This document shows, piece by piece, positions 55,765-64,000 of a stretch of 64,000 nucleotides of DNA (positions are counted from its first letter, which is position 1; each line of letters begins with the position of its first letter). This DNA is from Ancistrus triradiatus (lineage: Eukaryota > Chordata > Actinopteri > Siluriformes > Loricariidae), in the NCBI GenBank assembly GCA_025084515.1, contig JAJAGP010000366.1:372001-436000 (forward strand), written 5' to 3'. Under the pieces are notes generated by a model. It was not told the origin of the DNA and ran no database searches. It saw only the letters and a program-made list of their open reading frames with translations. A program made the position numbers and the translations under genes.

Positions 55765-55793
55765 ATAATAATAATAACAGTAATAATAAAGAA
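55765..55793. repeat. (AAT)n microsatellite
   Basis: AATAATAATAATAATAACAG then TAATAATAA, between the two L1 ORFs. Confidence 0.95.
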
Positions 55794-55979
55794 CCCACAT
55801 AATATTATGCAGGCTTTGCAGTCCAAATCAAAATTCTATCAAATTCTCAAAGAAAGTGGGTGAAAATAAATGACTCTCAAAAGCCATATGTTGTCAACAC
55901 AAAAGTCTGCGGTATGAAAAATAGGCTGTGTAATCGTTCCAGAATTCAAAATGAATCTGGAAAGTGACAGAAGACAAGA

Positions 55980-56700
55980 CTACTTACCTGAACAAATCTC
56001 CATATCTTTCTTTAGCACAGCGTTCACAAACTGTCTCGCTTTTCCAGCTGCAGTAAAGATGTGTGAACGGCCGTTGACCTCGATGTGGAGCTTGGCTGGA
56101 AAGCAAAGACAGTGTGAGATGTTGAGTCCTTGCAGATCATGCATCAAGTCCCCAAATTGCCTTATTTTTTATCAGTGATGGAGTTTATGAAAACCAGGAA
56201 AAATAATACTCTCCGGCCTTGATACTGGAGAGAAGCCTGAGATACTGAGAGAATCTCTTAGAAGTCTTAGAATATTCTTTTCAATTGGAAAAAGATGAAC
56301 GCAATCAATAATTGGGTAAAGGTCTAGAATTCTCTTGTGGACAAGGCCACAGAAGATAATGGACAAGATCCATTTTCTTCATCCAGAAGCTTTGGAGACA
56401 AATTCAGTAGGTCTTCCTCCCCCAGTAGCCTCCAGAATACTGATAATCCTGATATTCTTGAACAGGTCATCAATCAGTTTTCAAGTCATGAGCTGATACT
56501 TCTGCATCTTTAAAATCCTTTTGTTCTGATTTTACCACTATGAGGAGATAATGGCAAGCCCATCACAAAGTTTTTGCCCAAATGTGGAAAAAAATCATTG
56601 CTCTCTTGCTTTGTAGAAACAGTTCCTCCATGTGGTGGCAAGCCAGACTGTGCCAGGTCCCAATGATTTAGATTCTTTGGCAGTTTTAGCAAGTTTTTCT
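55980..56700 (-). pseudogene. L1 ORF1 nucleic-acid-binding protein, decayed
   Basis: The C-terminal domain is clearest: QFGDLMHDLQGLNISH, then FPAKLHIEVNGRSHIFTAAG and KARQFVNAVLKKDMEI, ending in TAG at 55980-55982. Upstream, RPESIIFPGFHKL (near 56180) follows ILRLLRDS in the frame 56172-56366. Near 56400 a GGGRPTEFVSK segment fits the RRM-type region. Frame breaks separate these parts. In intact L1s ORF1 protein coats the RNA and is needed for retrotransposition. The start is not identifiable. The C-terminal 45 residues have no stop, which is unusual given the decay elsewhere. Confidence 0.75.
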
Positions 56701-56720
56701 GAGATGTATTTCAGTCATTT

Positions 56721-57859
56721 GGAAAAAATAAGCAACAGAAGATGTTTTTAACAAACTAAAGATCATAAAAGATGCAAATTGTTAGCCTAACCAAAGTTCC
56801 GTGCAAATTTTGCCTCTTCAAAAGTTCCCCCCAGATTAACTTCGATGTCGAGCTCTGGGGAAACAGTGATATTGTGGTTGCGTATTTTACCAATCCAAAT
56901 TTGTTGTTGCTCTTTTGCCACCCTTTGGTGTTCGTCTTCAGGTGTTCTTATGCTATGAAAAGCTGAGAGTCTGGCTCAGATGGCCATCCAGTTTTATGCT
57001 ACATTATGATGTTCAACACTAAATAAGATATTGTAGGTGGTGAATGGGCATTGGTGTGGCCAAAGGAGCCGATTCTGTTTGAAAAATGTATAAAATAATG
57101 GTCTGATTCAGGCCAAAAACAGGCCAACCCCTACATATACCAGTTCTAGGTTGATCTAATGTGTTACCTGTAATGTGAAGTGTGGATGAACGAGTGTGTT
57201 ATAATTTCAGATAGGATGGCTCTTATTCTGGATCCCTTATGACCCACTGAGGCTTTTTATCAACACCTAAGCTCCTGCTATTTATTGTTTGTTATTGCCT
57301 GATAGCAAAATGAAAGCAAAGACAAAATGTTCAACATTGTGTTCGTCCCTTCCTGTCTTAAAATGTTCTGCCCCAAGTCTTGAGTCTTATTAGTATGCTA
57401 ACAGCTCATTGCATGTTATATATATTCCTTTTACAAGTCCTATTGACTATTCCAAAGCGTTAAGGGTTGCATCCCTGATCCCACTTTTGCTCATTAAACC
57501 TCGTTTGAAAACTCAGGCCCTGCAGTTTTGTGGCTCGTTGTTTACAGTAAAAATTAGGCATGTACCACAGACCATGGCTTATAATGAGAGGAATAGATAT
57601 CATTAATTCCAAAGTTTCCAAACTTACACCGAGGCTTGGAACAAATAAAGGTTAAAGTCGCCGTGTGACAGTCGAAAGGGACATGCAGTGAAGTGGTGTG
57701 CCCCTGTAACCACTCGCAAAGTGGCTGCTGAATTATTTATTCCTGGTTGCTCGACGCAAGCGCGGTAGGTCGCGCACGAGCGCCGAAAATCCCAGCAGTT
57801 CAGTTTTTTCCCGCTTCAAATAGGGAGGGTAAGGAGAAAACAGTCCAGTAAGATGGAAT
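56721..57859. other. Unassigned sequence
   Basis: About 1.1 kb. The first 250 bp may be the L1 5' UTR, but this is not recognisable. No gene or other repeat. Confidence 0.35.
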
Positions 57860-58040
57860 AGCTAGACAAATAATAGCTGCCCTGACCCTGTCAGTTCTGA
57901 CTTTATTCAAAGCTGCTTGATTGCTGCATGCATGTGCAATTCACGGAGCAGTAATTACAGCTTCACGTTAATCTGGGACTTAATAACAAGATCACTATTC
58001 CTTTTATATCTTGGAGGAACCAGGCATTTTGTCCTATTCC
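57860..58040. other. Possible conserved noncoding element
   Basis: GCATGCATGTGCAATTCACG, GAGCAGTAATTACAGCTTCA and CGTTAATCTGGGACTTAATA. Dense TAAT cores and unique sequence make this one of the better candidates. Confidence 0.4.
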
Positions 58041-58929
58041 GACTCATTATTGTGTTTTAACGTTATTTAGATTTGTTGATTCTTATATGTAGATAGTTAG
58101 ATACATACAGGCATATACAGGGTGTCTACAAAGTAAGTGTTGATGTTTGTGGCGTCACCCACGGGGCTCCAATTGAATCGATGTTAAGTGGGTAAAACCT
58201 GGGCTGCTTGTGCTTCATGTATATCAGCCCCTGAGGCACTGAAACCGCCTCACATGTATGTTGGTTGGTGAGTAATAGATTTATTAAAGTGGGACTTTAT
58301 AGACGGCCTGTACTTTATTGATTCCCACATGGACATGATCGTGAGAAATATGCTACTGGAAAGTGACTGGGGGGTTGACATGGTTCTGATCATCGTGCTC
58401 ATGTATGAATTGGATTAAATGAAACTCCACGAACATACAGGCATAAATGCAATTAAACACGACACACACATCATGTTATAAAGCACTATATAATGTAGTA
58501 GAAACAGACCGTTTGCGTCCTTACCGGTAATTACTTGCTCATTCATGCCAGCTAAGCGTAGTGTTTATCTCATAAAACAACCGCAACACACACCGAGCCC
58601 TCTTTAAGCACTTGTTGCGTTGTTTTGTTTTGCACCATGTCTTGGCAGTGCCACGCTATTAAGCCTTGCACCCAGCAGAGTCATTCTTAATAAAAGCTTA
58701 TTATCCCAGACCCCAGCAATAAAGAAAATGCGACTTTAAAGTGGGAGAAAAGAAGTGCTGTTTATTTGCCATTTTGAAAAATGGAGCTAATAATGGGGAG
58801 AGCAGTACAACAAATAACAAGGGTTATAAATACATGTAACATGCTTGAGCAGTGGGGCAGAAGTACCCTAAAAGCCTATGCTGACTGTAGAGCAAACGCA
58901 GGTAAGAAATATGTGTGTTTAACGGCAGT
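58041..58929. other. Unassigned, mostly unique sequence
   Basis: Nothing recognised. Confidence 0.4.
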
Positions 58930-59065
58930 GTAGATTGTCGATTTATTATAATTAGTCGACGAACACTAAAAACAACTCAGGTGACTAAATTATGACTAAA
59001 ACTAAATGACATTTTAGTCATTAGACTAGAACTAAAGCTAAATTAAAATGTGCTGTCAAAATTAA
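58930..59065. mobile_element. DNA-transposon end fragment, GTTAATTTTGACAGC family
   Basis: AATTAGTCGACGAACACTAA, AAACTAAATGACATTTTAGT and GTGCTGTCAAAATTAACACT match an abundant fish element whose terminus is CAGTGTTAATTTTGACAGC. Only one end survives. Confidence 0.7.
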
Positions 59066-59819
59066 CACTGGTCGCAATGCACTTTGATTTAGCGTCCGGT
59101 TTCCTAAGGCTGCAGCTAATCACGGAAACCTAGCGCCTGCTATCACCTATTAACTGAGCTCTGCTTGATTGCTCTGCTTGAAGCCGCTGCGAAATGGCGT
59201 GGATACTTAGCCACACGAGCAGTCAAAAAGTTTCTTGTTAAAAAGTCTGGCTGACTGACGATAGATTAAGCAAACAGTGTGGAGACCGTTCCTATTTCCG
59301 ATATGCTGATAGACCATAATGGCAGTTCACTTGTAAGTCTTAAAATGAGTGAACCAGCTTGAATACCTCATCCGCCACCATCCTACAGGTACCATTCATT
59401 CAGAGTGTGTGGTACAGTGTTTCTGTTCTGCCTTACTGCTGTATGAGCAGTAATGTTTCATTCAATATTGCTTAAATTCTGGCCTTTAAAAAGCCTCATA
59501 AGCTAATATGATGTGATTATATAATGTTTCATATCTACATATCTACTCTATGCGAGAAGTGATACTCAATGTTGCTAGATACAAACAAAAAATACATAAG
59601 TTGGGCTTTATTTACGCAAAAAGAATTCATCTACATACACCAACCCATTAGTTATATAACGAACACGGAGCGTTTGGACGCCTAGCCTGACGTGCCTGCC
59701 TTATCATCAGCCTTAAAAACAAAACCTTCCAGTTTGAAACTCTAGTGTGTAGCCTGTCTTCCTCTCTCACACCGTTACCGCTGAGCGACGGCTTCAGAGG
59801 CGATTCAAGGAATGACTCT
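59066..59819. other. Repeat-free unassigned sequence
   Basis: No recognisable repeat or gene. Partly complex sequence. Confidence 0.35.
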
Positions 59820-60480
59820 TCACTCGCACAATGGCCTGGACCGCTGATTAATTTGCAGTTTGAAGGGCATTAAGATAATACATTCATTTAGAAAATCTCA
59901 GCCACAAAAGCCTGGCCATTTTTGCTTGGCTGGTTTGCACGAGAATGTGCCTTTGTCTTACGTTTGCCAATGTTAATTTTATTAGCTTAATTATAAATTT
60001 ATCTTTTAATTAGCATTTTAAGCATTCCGTCGCCAGTCGGAAGTTATAGGTATTTTGTCCTAATGTTTATTCCTCGTGAAAATTAAACAAACCCTTTCTG
60101 GAAAATAATGGGACAGGTCAGGGTCCCTTACACTGTCTAATTATGAACAATTATTGAATTGGGACATGAGAGAGAAGATTGGCTTCCGATGAACGAGCGC
60201 GCTCTATCAGGCCAGGTCCTAATTCCCTCCGAGCATCTACTGTTCTGCCACGTTGAAGAAATGCATGCTTTCTTCCCTCCTCCATTGTTAGTTCTGCCTG
60301 AGATGCACAGGAACCAAAACCAAATACAAAAAAATGAAGCTAAACAAGCACACAACAAAATTCCTCACATTTTTCCCTTGACAAATAGCCTTCCCTATAG
60401 CGCCGATGGTCCTCCCTGTGGAATGCTTTCATAATTATGCATTTTTGCTGCGCTACCCAAAGCATGTCACTCCTTTTAAT
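59820..60480. other. Possible conserved noncoding element cluster
   Basis: AATGTTAATTTTATTAGCTT, AATTATAAATTTATCTTTTA, GTCTAATTATGAACAATTAT and GGCTGGTTTGCACGAGAATG. About 660 bp without repeats, with alternating AT-rich homeodomain-like clusters and GC-balanced segments. A strong enhancer-like texture. A 91-codon plus frame (60159-60434) has no domain. Confidence 0.42.
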
Positions 60481-60959
60481 AGTCGGAAGGTCAGTAGCGG
60501 ATCAGAAAGGTGAATAAACCTTTAGAAAGCACAACAGTTGGTGTTTTTGAATTTGTTCAAAAATGCGTCAGCCTTCGGAAAGCGTGACGGAAGTCCGAAA
60601 TGGAATCCAGCCTCTGCAGCTGAACGTTGGAGACCAAGATGGTTACAGAGCAACAAAACAAAGCACGTTCAAAAAATTAACAAGCTTTGATATGCAAACT
60701 CCGGTTGGAAAAAAAAAAAGCCCAACATTTTTAAATACTGCAATTTGACTTTGAACAAAGTGACTTTTGAACTGAAGGGAGCCGTTTCCCCCTTTTTCCC
60801 ATTTCTCCCCCTATATTTTAATGCTCCCCGCTCTATCATGCAAATCCCCATTCAAATTATTAGAGTATTAGAGCCCACAGCTCTAATGTCACAGAGACAA
60901 AATGAGATGGGGGACTTAAGCACCTAACGAACAATGAAATTTCAAAGCCCTGGGACAGG
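60481..60959. other. Repeat-free unassigned sequence
   Basis: An A-run is at 60709-60718. Nothing else recognised. Confidence 0.35.
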
Positions 60960-61260
60960 ACAATTAAGCAGCAGGCTTAGCCAATGATGAAAATTTATTG
61001 CTATCTAATACATATTTCTATTTTCTGAACACTAACCAATTTGAATATGATTAAGACGGGAGGGTGGGGGCTGTTCATTAAAGTATAGCGGCTACAGAGG
61101 TCTATATTGGAGGGTCTTTTGATGTTAAATTACAAATATATACCAGAAATCTTATTTATTCTCTCTTTGGCCGGGTATTGTTTCGTTGGCTGGCTCTTAA
61201 ATGGCTTTTTTAACTCTGCTTACACTGATTCAATCACACACTATTAATGAGAGTCTGTAG
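60960..61260. other. Possible conserved noncoding element
   Basis: TTAGCCAATGATGAAAATTT, ATTGCTATCTAATACATATT and CCAATTTGAATATGATTAAG in unique sequence. Confidence 0.33.
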
Positions 61261-61664
61261 GGGAGCGCTGTTCCTAGGTATGAGGAGTTATGTTCTTATC
61301 CTGGTTTTTAATTCTTTCTCCTCATCCTTTCATCTAAATGAAATTGGCCCACCATTGTTTCATTTCTGGCCTTTTAATACTATTATGAAAATGCAAGGTT
61401 CTCATGCCTAGTGTCCTCAGAAGGGCAAATGGAATAGGGAAGGCTGGGTGCACAAGGCCTTTTGTGTCCACAATAGAGCAGAGATTCCAGTCTACCTGTG
61501 ATCAATAGGAAGAAAGATTCCTGCAGTTTCTCATCCCTGGCTCTTTCTAAGCTAATAGTGTTGGCTCAATACTGTAGCATGAAGAGGACTCATGATTTCC
61601 TTAACACTTGTTTCAGGCAAGGCTGCATCTTGCAAATGTGACACCCCGAAACATCACGTGCCTA
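61261..61664. other. Unassigned sequence
   Basis: Nothing recognised before the Tc1 end. Confidence 0.4.
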
Positions 61665-62235
61665 CAGTGGCGCTTGAAAGTTTGACCCTTCTTGATATCT
61701 CTGAATGGCAAAAGTATGTGAACCTCTGCTGTCAGTATCTGGTGTGACCCCCTTGTGTAGCAATAACTGCAACTAAATGTTTCCAGTAACTGTGGCTTCA
61801 GCCCATGACCACACACGAGCTGTTTAGAGAACATTTCTATTGGATTAAGACAAGGACTTAATCCAAAAGAATTAAGTGACTTGGCCATTCCAAAACATTG
61901 GTTTTTGAATGACTTGTGTGCTTAGGGTCGTGGTCTTGCAGCATTTCCCACATTTCACAGACAGATATTCTGCCATTTTCTTTTGAAATTGCTGGTACAA
62001 TTCATAATGCATTATTTTATTAATGATGACAAGTCGTCCTGGCCCAGATGCAACAAAACAGGCCCAAACCCTGATACTACCACCACCATGTTTCACGGAT
62101 GGGATAAAGATCTTATGTTGGAAAGTAAGAATTTCTGTTTCCAGATATAGTACTTTTCATTTAAACCAATGAAACGTTTTATTTTGGTCTCATCTTTCCA
62201 TGTTTTTTCGCCTTCTGGATTGTCCAAGTGCCACA
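61665..62235 (-). mobile_element. Tc1 remnant, CAGTGGTGCTTGAAAG family
   Basis: The left terminal repeat CAGTGGCGCTTGAAAGTTTG follows TA at 61663-61664. Downstream are GGCAAAAGTATGTGAACCTC, GCAATAACTGCAACTAAATG, GTCTTGCAGCATTTCCCACA and ACTACCACCACCATGTTTCA, in normal order on the minus strand. The 5' part of the gene and the right terminal repeat are missing. Confidence 0.92.
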
Positions 62236-62329
62236 TTTTGGGCAGCCATGTTTTTATTTCAGAGTACAATGGATTGGCATCCTGTCTAGAGTTGTTCCTG
62301 CCTTGCGCCCTATGTCTCCGGCTAGGCAC
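61872..62329 (-). pseudogene. Tc1 transposase central fragment
   Basis: From the right, a frame at 62093-62329 includes EGEKTWKDETKIKRFIGLNE, which covers the degraded first catalytic region (DETK, normally SDETK), and then KYYIWKQKF. The frame at 61872-62096 continues with MKHGGGSIRVWACFVASGPG then RLVIINKIM and ends near the second-aspartate region, which is frameshifted (the usual QQDNDPKH is readable only with an indel around 61920). The catalytic glutamate region is absent. The two frames overlap by four bases, which reflects a frameshift rather than two genes. The first 26 codons at the right end come from the neighbouring SINE tail. Confidence 0.82.
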
Positions 62330-62385
62330 CAGGTCTCCTGCGACTCTGTCCAGAATTAAGCGGATATGAAAGTGAATGAATGTGT
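62262..62385 (+). mobile_element. SINE tail, second family
   Basis: GTACAATGGATTGGCATCCT, GCGCCCTATGTCTCCGGCTA and AATTAAGCGGATATGAAAGT with a final GAATGAATG. It abuts the truncated Tc1 and may mark the point where that element was broken. Confidence 0.78.
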
Positions 62386-62539
62386 TCCAATCCCTGTTCT
62401 GCCAAAATGTTACTGTTTTTGCTAAACAGTAACATCTAAATTAACATTCTAACAGTAACATGCTAAATTCTTCAAATGTGAAATGGGTGTCCACATACTT
62501 TTCTTGTCCAAAAGTTCATCAAGATCATTTTAACACCGG
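62386..62539. other. Spacer with possible Tc1-like terminal trace
   Basis: GGGTGTCCACATACTTTTCT near 62486 resembles the TATATGGACAAAAG-family terminus, reversed. Too short to call. Confidence 0.35.
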
Positions 62540-62900
62540 AAAAGTCACCACGGATATCAGTACTCGCCATGCATATAATCAGAGCCCGATTAAACTCGGT
62601 ATGGAACGGCAGAATTAAAGGAACGAAGGAACAATGAGGGCTTTGTTATTTACTTGGCTGTTAAAAAAAGAGCCTTAAAAAAAGCCTTAATATTTGTCAT
62701 AAGGGAGAAGAGCATGCATGCATACATCTCTGCACTTCAAAGTGGAGAGTGGGCACCAATTAATTTCCTTTAATACATGCAGTCTCAGGCACAGTTTAAC
62801 AGGGATAAAGGACATTTTCATTAACTTTCTTTATATTTAATGTTCAATTAGTCCTGGGTATAACTGGACACTAATAAGATGGAAATATGGGCAGGAATTA
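62540..62900. other. Possible conserved noncoding element
   Basis: GGGCACCAATTAATTTCCTT, CATTTTCATTAACTTTCTTT, GTTCAATTAGTCCTGGGTAT and GCCCGATTAAACTCGG. Dense homeodomain-type words in unique sequence. Confidence 0.38.
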
Positions 62901-63065
62901 ATGTTCCTGCTGGAATAAACCCATGGATTGGTATTCACCCACAGAAGTCAGTGGGCCATGCTAAGAAAATGACCGAACAAAATATTGTACGATCACTGAA
63001 CATGGTCATAGCCATTTAAGTTGGATGTATCTATCTATCTAGCTCCATGCTGTACATGCACTCAG
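62901..63065. other. Unassigned spacer
   Basis: Short ATCT run at 63029-63043. Nothing else. Confidence 0.4.
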
Positions 63066-63285
63066 AGGCTACATTCTTAGGTACACATGTTCAACTGCTC
63101 GTTAATGCAAATATCTAATCAGGTATGCAGCAACTCCATGCACTTAGGCATGTGGACATGGTCAAGACTACATGATGGAGTCCAAACATCAGAATGGGGA
63201 TTTAAGTGACTTTGAACGTGGCATGCTGTTGATGCTAGACAGGCTGGTCTGAGTATTTCAGACTGCTGAGCTACATTGATTTTGT
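63066..63285 (+). mobile_element. Tc1 5' end fragment
   Basis: TTAGGTACACATGTTCAACT, GCTCGTTAATGCAAATATCT, then GATTTAAGTGACTTTGAACG and GGCTGGTCTGAGTATTTCAG. These are the terminal repeat and first codons of the family at 46010-46775, in plus orientation, cut after about 35 codons. Confidence 0.85.
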
Positions 63286-63627
63286 AAACAATGTGGGTTT
63301 ACTCCGGGTGCTCCATTGGGTTTATTGATTATGTTAAATTGGCCTGATCTGAGTATGTATGATCAGATTCGATAATACCTTCGGTGTTAATGTTACCTTA
63401 GGTCTGGTGCTGAAAGGGACGTTAAATAAACCAAATGAACAAAGTGCTGACATCACCTGTTTTGAAATCATGTCCTTTAGGGTTTTATTTGTTTTGTCTT
63501 GTTTTTCTACCTCATTACTATCCCTAAATTGCCCAATTATTTAGAATGTGTTAAAGGCCTGAAATTCAGGAATGAATGATGATGGTCTCGTTCTTGGTTT
63601 TCTTGTTTTATTTGCATTTTCCATACC
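63286..63627. other. Unassigned sequence with SINE trace
   Basis: GTGGGTTTACTCCGGGTGCT at 63293-63312 and AATTGGCCTGATCTGAGTAT resemble the second SINE family. The rest is not recognised. Confidence 0.45.
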
Positions 63628-64000
63628 AAGAAATCACACTGTAGGATTTTTAAAGAATTTAATTGTAAATTATGGTGGAAAATAAATATTTGGTCAATAA
63701 ATTTGGTTCAACTCAATACTTTGTAACATAACCTTTGTTGTCACTGATGGAAGGAGGTTTTGGCTTAAAATCTCATGATACATGACCTCATTCATTCTTC
63801 CCTTAACACGGATCAGTCGTCCTGTCCCCTTTGCAGAAAAACAGCCCCAAAGCATGATGTTTCCAGCCCCATGCTTCACAGTAGGTATGGCGCAACTCAC
63901 TATTCTTCTTCCTCCAAACACGGCGAGTTTTTACCCAAAAGTTCTATCTTGGTTTCATCTGACCACATGATATTCTCCCAGTCCTCTTCTGGATCATCCA
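63628..64000 (-). mobile_element. Tc1 element, reversed, cut by window end
   Basis: Same family as 9013 and 30824 but on the minus strand. The inner terminal sequence (AATCACACTGTAGGATTTTT, GGTGGAAAATAAATATTTGG) is followed by the gene's 3' end, a deletion, and then the catalytic block. The outermost terminal repeat is missing at left. The element continues beyond position 64000. Confidence 0.92.
63694..64000 (-). pseudogene. Tc1 transposase fragment at window end
   Basis: Reading leftwards from 64000 the DNA encodes the segment with the first catalytic aspartate (WSDETK-type, GGTTTCATCTGACCACATGA on plus, 63953-63972). It then encodes a region matching TPTVKHG; the open frame 63694-63921 gives IPTVKHGAGNIMLWGCFSAK then GTGRLIRVKGRMNE. 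A deletion after LPSV removes the second aspartate and glutamate, joining directly to the last codons and stop. An indel near 63895-63925 shifts the frame. The N-terminal half lies outside the window. Compare 9390-9989, where the second aspartate is retained. Confidence 0.85.

Larger units (their letters stand above)
54535..56720 (-). mobile_element. L1-type LINE remnant lacking its reverse transcriptase domain
   Basis: On the minus strand, reading from 56720 leftwards, there is an ORF1-like region, an intergenic gap holding an AAT microsatellite, and an ORF2 region covering the apurinic endonuclease and the following linker. The homology stops at about 54535, before the reverse transcriptase. 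Most LINE copies lose the 5' end, so loss of the 3' half here points to later deletion or to an unrecognised downstream part. Confidence 0.85.

Noticed and set aside
1..64000. CRISPR array, operon, prophage or other bacterial system
   Set aside because: No regularly spaced identical repeats, no ribosome-binding-site-led gene clusters, and the repeat content is vertebrate.

Overview
This window reads as gene-poor, repeat-rich nuclear DNA from a teleost fish. The evidence is the repeat content. There are at least seven distinguishable Tc1-like families, including the one ending in CAGTGGGGCAAAAAAGTATT, the one ending in CAGTGGTGCTTGAAAG and the one ending in TATATGGACAAAAGTATT. There are also pogo/Tigger remnants, about ten copies of one tRNA-derived SINE with recognisable A and B boxes, an L1 and a second non-LTR element, a Ty3/gypsy integrase remnant and many dinucleotide microsatellites. 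The SINE and Tc1 mix recalls otophysan fish (characins, catfish, electric eels), but that is a weak inference. No host protein-coding gene could be supported: every protein-like reading frame I recognise is transposon-derived and all are broken or truncated. Short exons of a host gene cannot be excluded by eye.

Layout. 1-5,100: a rearranged Tc1, a second Tc1-like element, two neighbouring SINEs and a Ty3/gypsy integrase remnant. 6,850-8,120: a 33-bp minisatellite, a SINE, and a unique block framed by (TC)n and (GA)n. 9,013-10,311: nearly complete but internally deleted Tc1 with a 199-residue frame. 11,353-14,900: a second rearranged Tc1, then a Tc1 carrying two other elements inside it. 15,100-18,100: mostly unique sequence. 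18,260-22,490: Tc1, MITE and SINE remnants. 22,700-27,500: mostly unique. 27,535-32,880: four DNA transposon remnants, including a second deleted Tc1. 33,000-40,000: mostly unique. 41,010-41,960: C-rich degenerate satellite. 42,906-46,775: hAT-like element, a 5'-truncated LINE with a perfect 18-bp target-site duplication, and Tc1 fragments. 47,500-54,250: mixed unique and repeat sequence. 54,535-56,720: L1 remnant with both ORFs but no reverse transcriptase domain. 56,721-61,660: nearly repeat-free. 61,665-64,000: three Tc1 remnants and a SINE tail, the last running off the window.

Between the repeats lie blocks of complex, apparently single-copy sequence rich in TAAT/ATTA cores. They resemble vertebrate conserved noncoding elements and suggest a regulatory gene desert, but I cannot test conservation here. 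I found no undescribed biological system. The more unusual observations are the shared head-to-head Tc1 rearrangements, the nested transposon stack, the inverted (TC)n/(GA)n arms around a conserved-looking block, and the LINE whose frame starts in its own target-site duplication.
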